From the NCBI GenBank assembly GCA_964346375.1, contig CAYFUL010000005.1, positions 1-43,219 on the forward strand: 43,219 bases of DNA. Direction: 5' to 3'. A program made the translations under genes and the position numbers. The notes under the pieces are model-generated. The model saw nothing but the letters and a program-made list of their open reading frames with translations. It did not search any database and had not been told where the DNA came from. Of this stretch, positions 40,376-43,219 are shown piece by piece. Source of the stretch: CAYFUL01 sp964346375 (GTDB lineage: Bacteria > Bacillota > Clostridia > Tissierellales > Peptoniphilaceae). Each line of letters opens with the position of its first letter. The first letter of the stretch is position 1.

Positions 40376-41628
40376 TACTCCTCCTCCTCTCTTGGAGACT
40401 CAATAGGCTTTTCAATTACTATTGTGTCATCACTATTTATCTCTGTATTAGTAAAATCTACATTATTCTCAAATACAACTGTATTATCAGTTAATGACTC
40501 TTCTTCTACTTCACTTGCTTCATAAGTAGGTTTAACTTCTTCATTTACAAGGTTAAAGTTCTCATCAACTTCATTGTTAAGACTTTCATCAACTATTATT
40601 GGGGAACTTTCTATAACTTCCCTTTCCACAAATACTTCTGGTTCCTCGTAGTACTCAGACTCCTCATGAAGTATAGTATCTTCAACATAGGTATCTTCAT
40701 AGCTTTGTACTACCTCTTGTGGTTCTACTATTTTCTTAGGAACATACTCTAAATTAACATTGTCATAAAGTGCCTTAATTTTATCGTCTAGAGTTGAATC
40801 CACTACATTAAAGTTTTTCAAATCTGTTGTATATAGTGCTCTAGCAAGGTCGTTTAAATTGCCATTATAGAAAAATACATGGTCTCCAGGAATATTCTTT
40901 ATTAATCTAGCACCAATTTCATAAAAAGGATTTGGATTAAACTCGTAGTCCATTATTTTTACTATCTTATCGTTGGAAATTCTGTCCTTTAGGTACTCGA
41001 TTTCCATAATTTTACCGTCGTGAAGATAACCTGCTCTATCACAGTATAGCTGAGTTTCTGCTAGAGAATCTGTAAGAAGTAGTAGTGTAAGCATATCGTC
41101 TTTTCTATTTTTTAAGTAACTAAATAGTCGATTTACAGTTTCAGGGTCTAAATCCTTTGAAGGTTGATCCATAACTACTAATCGTGGCTTTACAATTAAT
41201 GCATTGATAATTGAAAGGAGCTTTCTATCTCTAAAGGACATATCCATAATATTCTGCTTAGGATTTATTCCAAAGTAGTCGATTAGTGACTCCATTTCGT
41301 CTGTATTTTGTATATTGTGCATCTTTAATGTTCTTCTAAGAAGATTAACTCCCCTAATATTTTCATTTAACAGAAAATCCTCGTGAACAACAGAAGCAAT
41401 TTCTCTAATATCCTTTGCGTCTTTTACTACATCTAATCCAAAAATCCGACATTTTCCCTTACCTGGTTTTAAAAAGTTAAATAGAATTTTACAGAGAGTA
41501 CTCTTTCCCTTTCCCTCTCCAGCTAAAATAGCGAAGAATTCACCTTCTTCAACTTCTAAATTAAAATTTGTAAAAACAGGTACTCCACCAATCTTTTTAT
41601 TTAAATCATTAACAACTATGGCGCTCAT
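40375..41628 (-). CDS. ABC transporter ATP-binding protein, degenerate, with acidic C-terminal extension
   Basis: Residues 1-220 have the ABC ATPase fold. Walker A is good (GEGKGKST, 37-44). Other motifs are altered: at the Q-loop, H82-E83 stand where glutamine is expected; the LSGGQ signature reads MSFRDR (130-135); Walker B is LVVMDQPSKDLD, with Q155 in place of the catalytic glutamate; and the switch histidine is D187 (LLTDSLAE). Residues from about 295 to 417 form an added tail, rich in E, V, D and N with repeated YEDTYVED-like and EEP blocks. ATP binding is likely but hydrolysis is doubtful. It is coupled to the permease gene that follows. The partner function and substrate are unknown. 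Confidence 0.8.
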   Translation of the reverse strand: MSAIVVNDLNKKIGGVPVFTNFNLEVEEGEFFAILAGEGKGKSTLCKILFNFLKPGKGKCRIFGLDVVKDAKDIREIASVVHEDFLLNENIRGVNLLRRTLKMHNIQNTDEMESLIDYFGINPKQNIMDMSFRDRKLLSIINALIVKPRLVVMDQPSKDLDPETVNRLFSYLKNRKDDMLTLLLLTDSLAETQLYCDRAGYLHDGKIMEIEYLKDRISNDKIVKIMDYEFNPNPFYEIGARLIKNIPGDHVFFYNGNLNDLARALYTTDLKNFNVVDSTLDDKIKALYDNVNLEYVPKKIVEPQEVVQSYEDTYVEDTILHEESEYYEEPEVFVEREVIESSPIIVDESLNNEVDENFNLVNEEVKPTYEASEVEEESLTDNTVVFENNVDFTNTEINSDDTIVIEKPIESPREEEE

Positions 41629-41657
41629 AATTCACCTCATTCTCCATAATATAGACC

Positions 41658-41687
41658 ATTATATAATAAATGAATGGATAAATACAA
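41658..41687 (-). promoter_or_regulatory. Promoter of the ABC operon
   Basis: On the minus strand TTGTAT (41682-41687) is 18 bases from a perfect TATAAT (41658-41663), about 30 bases before the ATPase start codon. It is divergent from the ychF promoter. Confidence 0.55.
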
Positions 41688-41712
41688 CTAAAGGGAATTA
41701 ATCACTCTTAAA

Positions 41713-41741
41713 TTTATAATGAGTAAAAAATATGTTATACT
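41713..41741 (+). promoter_or_regulatory. ychF promoter
   Basis: TATACT (41736-41741) has TTTATA 17 bases upstream (41713-41718). The leader to the AGGAGG at 41754-41759 would be very short. Confidence 0.5.
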
Positions 41742-41764
41742 GTCTTTATTAAAAGGAGGAATAT

Positions 41765-42859
41765 ATGAAACTTGGAATTGTAGGACTTCCCAACGTTGGT
41801 AAGTCTACTTTATTTAATGCTCTTACTAGCGCGGGAGTTGAAGCTGCAAATTATCCCTTTGCTACTATTGAGCCTAATGTTGGAATAGTAAATGTTCCTG
41901 ACAATAGATTAAATGTCCTATCTGAATTAAGTCACTCTGAAAAAATAGTACCTGCTACTGTACAATTTTTTGATATTGCAGGACTAGTAAAGGGTGCAAG
42001 TAAGGGAGAAGGACTTGGAAACAAATTTCTTGCAAATATTAGAGAAGTAGATGCAATAGTTCACGTTGTAAGGTGTTTTGACGACGAAAATGTAATTCAC
42101 GTAGACGGTTCAGTTGACCCAATTAGGGATATAGAAAATATAAATCTAGAACTTATATTTTCAGATATGGAACAGATTGAAAAAATTCTTCAAAAAACTG
42201 AAAAACAGGCTAAGGCAAATAAATCTTTACAAGGTGAAGTGGACCTATTAAAAAAATTACTAGACACTCTATCGAAGGGTCAACCTGCGAGAATTTTAGA
42301 GTTTAACGAGGAAGATGAAAAGATAATAAAAAACTATGCCCTACTTAGCTCTAAACCAGTAATCTATGTTGCAAATGTAAGCGAAGATGAAATCGCAGAC
42401 AATGGTGAGAACAACCAATACGTACAGAGATTAAGGGAATCTGTAAACGAACTAGAGGACGAAATAGTTGTAGTATCTGCAGAAATTGAATCACAAATTG
42501 CAACTCTTGAAGATGATGAAAAGGAACTATTTCTTGAGGAATTAGGACTGGAAAATTCTGGACTGGATAAATTAATTAGATCTAGCTATTCACTACTAGG
42601 CTTAATTTCTTACTTAACTACTGGAGAGATGGAAACTAGAGCTTGGACAATTAGAAAGGGAGCAAAGGCTCCAGAAGCTGCTGGAAAAATTCACTCAGAT
42701 ATGGAGAGAGGATTTATAAAGGCTGATACAATTTCCTACGAGGATTTAGTTGAAGCAGGCAGTATGGCAAAGGCAAGAGAAAAGGGATTAATCCGCTCTG
42801 AGGGTAAGGAATATGTAATGCAAGACGGAGACGTCGTACTATTTAAATTTAACGTATAA
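41765..42859 (+). CDS. ychF: Redox-regulated ribosome-binding ATPase YchF
   Basis: YchF (Ola1) is an Obg-family P-loop protein that prefers ATP and binds ribosomes. It has been linked to stress responses and leaderless mRNA translation. The 364 residues show the G1 motif GLPNVGKSTLFNAL, NYPFATIEPN, DIAGLVKGASKGEGLGN (G3 region), and a NVSEDE stretch in place of a standard NKxD, which accounts for ATP preference. A central coiled coil (about 130-200) and the C-terminal TGS domain ending MQDGDVVLFKFNV follow. The ATG follows AGGAGGAATAT. It is transcribed alone here, divergent from the ABC pair, and ends at a hairpin. Confidence 0.98.
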   Translation: MKLGIVGLPNVGKSTLFNALTSAGVEAANYPFATIEPNVGIVNVPDNRLNVLSELSHSEKIVPATVQFFDIAGLVKGASKGEGLGNKFLANIREVDAIVHVVRCFDDENVIHVDGSVDPIRDIENINLELIFSDMEQIEKILQKTEKQAKANKSLQGEVDLLKKLLDTLSKGQPARILEFNEEDEKIIKNYALLSSKPVIYVANVSEDEIADNGENNQYVQRLRESVNELEDEIVVVSAEIESQIATLEDDEKELFLEELGLENSGLDKLIRSSYSLLGLISYLTTGEMETRAWTIRKGAKAPEAAGKIHSDMERGFIKADTISYEDLVEAGSMAKAREKGLIRSEGKEYVMQDGDVVLFKFNV

Positions 42860-42863
42860 AAAT

Positions 42864-42884
42864 AGCCGCAAAAATTTGCGGCTT
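42864..42884 (+). terminator. Hairpin after ychF, probable weak terminator
   Basis: An 8-bp stem (42864-42871 with 42876-42883) is G/C-rich but is followed by TATAACG and not a T-run. It may act together with the second hairpin at 42900-42932. Confidence 0.6.
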
Positions 42885-42899
42885 ATAACGTTGATGAAA

Positions 42900-42932
42900 T
42901 AGGTGTTAAATTTCAAAACGCGCCTACTTTTT
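42900..42932 (+). terminator. Second hairpin with T-run downstream of ychF
   Basis: TAGGTG (42900-42905) pairs with CGCCTA (42921-42926) with one G-T pair and a 15-base loop, followed by five T residues. It is less stable than the first hairpin but has a better T-run. Confidence 0.4.
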
Positions 42933-42975
42933 AAAATACAAACTGTCGAAGATAGTGCATTTGCAATTTAGAATA

Positions 42976-43023
42976 GGTAGGTAATAAAACACAGATGTAG
43001 TTTTGCGGGCTTCAGACCCTACC
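42976..43023. other. Nested hairpin of unknown role
   Basis: GGTAGG (42976-42981) pairs with CCTACC (43018-43023) and encloses a second stem, AAAAC (42986-42990) with GTTTT (43000-43004). It might be part of a small RNA or a relic of a mobile element. No promoter is obvious. Confidence 0.3.
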
Positions 43024-43100
43024 ATAAGTTACGATTTTAATTTATAAAATATATCATTATAGATTTTTGGAGAAAACTATTTTCATAATAGTAATAATAT

Positions 43101-43216
43101 TCTCGTCTCACACTATTTTCGAGGTAAAGGCGTTAAAAAAATTCCATGTTTGAGTCCGTAGGATGAGTTTGGAATTTTTAGCCTTTGCCGAGAAAATTTT
43201 CATTTAGTGAGCGAGA
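43101..43216. repeat. Long imperfect palindrome, likely a dispersed intergenic repeat
   Basis: The arms 43101-43146 and 43169-43216 are complementary over most of their length. Matched blocks, outside to inside, are TCTCG/CGAGA, CTCAC/GTGAG, ATTTTC/GAAAAT, GGTAAAGGC/GCCTTTGCC and AAATTCCA/TGGAATTT. The centre reads TGTTTGAGTCCGTAGGATGAGTTTGG in two halves around a TCC-GTA-GGA tip (43155-43163). Palindromes with a similar TGTTTGAG...GAGTTTGG centre occur widely between genes in Firmicutes, so this is probably a family member. No target-site duplication can be checked because the window ends. Confidence 0.6.
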
Positions 43217-43219
43217 GGG

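Larger units (their letters stand above)
42933..43219. other. Gene-free region at the right edge
   Basis: I see no coding region with a start and ribosome binding site here on either strand. From left to right it holds a nested hairpin (42976-43023), about 75 AT-rich bases without clear signal, and a long palindrome that reaches almost to the end of the window. Confidence 0.7.

Overview
This is an AT-rich, gene-dense chromosomal window from a low-GC Gram-positive bacterium. The evidence is the Firmicutes-type PolC replicase, a lexA/yneA-type divergent SOS locus, RNase Y, YlxR/RnpM, strong AGGAGG ribosome binding sites and heavy use of AGG, CTA and ATA codons. No sporulation gene appears. Gene content and style fit an anaerobic coccus of the Tissierellia/Peptoniphilaceae type (relatives of Peptoniphilus, Anaerococcus or Finegoldia), but that placement is inference. 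Two 10-N runs (23836-23845 and 34438-34447) are assembly gaps, each inside a normal gene (rbfA and rseP).

Layout: 1-4261 (+) is mismatch repair and tRNA modification: the mutS 3' end, mutL, miaA and a ynbB-type PLP enzyme. 4278-5369 is a divergent SOS module (lexA and a yneA-like LysM protein), with a LexA box in the spacer of each promoter. 5409-17670 (-) appears to be one long unit read right to left: ftsK, rimO, pgsA, cinA, recA, an SbcD-like nuclease, an SbcC-like ATPase divided over three genes, RNase Y and a Xer recombinase. 17717-20633 (-) holds rpsO, pnp and dut. 20749-28715 (-) is the translation factor operon rimP-nusA-rnpM-infB-rbfA-nrnA-truB-ribF. 28808-36621 (-) is uppS-cdsA-rseP-ispG-polC, and 36658-39429 (-) is rpsB-tsf-pyrH-frr. 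39557-41628 (-) is a two-gene ABC system whose ATPase has degenerate motifs. ychF (+) follows, and the last 360 bases carry no gene but contain structured sequence, including a long palindrome.

Most of the window is conserved housekeeping DNA. The less ordinary points are: the SbcC-like ATPase broken at its zinc-binding apex into three translationally coupled genes; the ABC ATPase with an acidic tail that lacks most catalytic motifs except Walker A; the PolC whose PHP domain has lost at least three metal-ligand histidines; five intrinsic terminators whose U-tract runs directly into the ribosome binding site of the next gene; structured leaders before rpsB and rpsO; and the palindrome at the right edge.

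The genes form familiar teams: SOS and recombination (lexA, yneA, recA, SbcCD-like), RNA decay (RNase Y, PNPase, NrnA), ribosome and translation factors (rpsB, tsf, frr, rimP, infB, rbfA, rimO, rpsO, ychF), and envelope lipid supply (uppS, cdsA, pgsA, ispG). I found no tRNA, rRNA, CRISPR array, insertion sequence or phage module.
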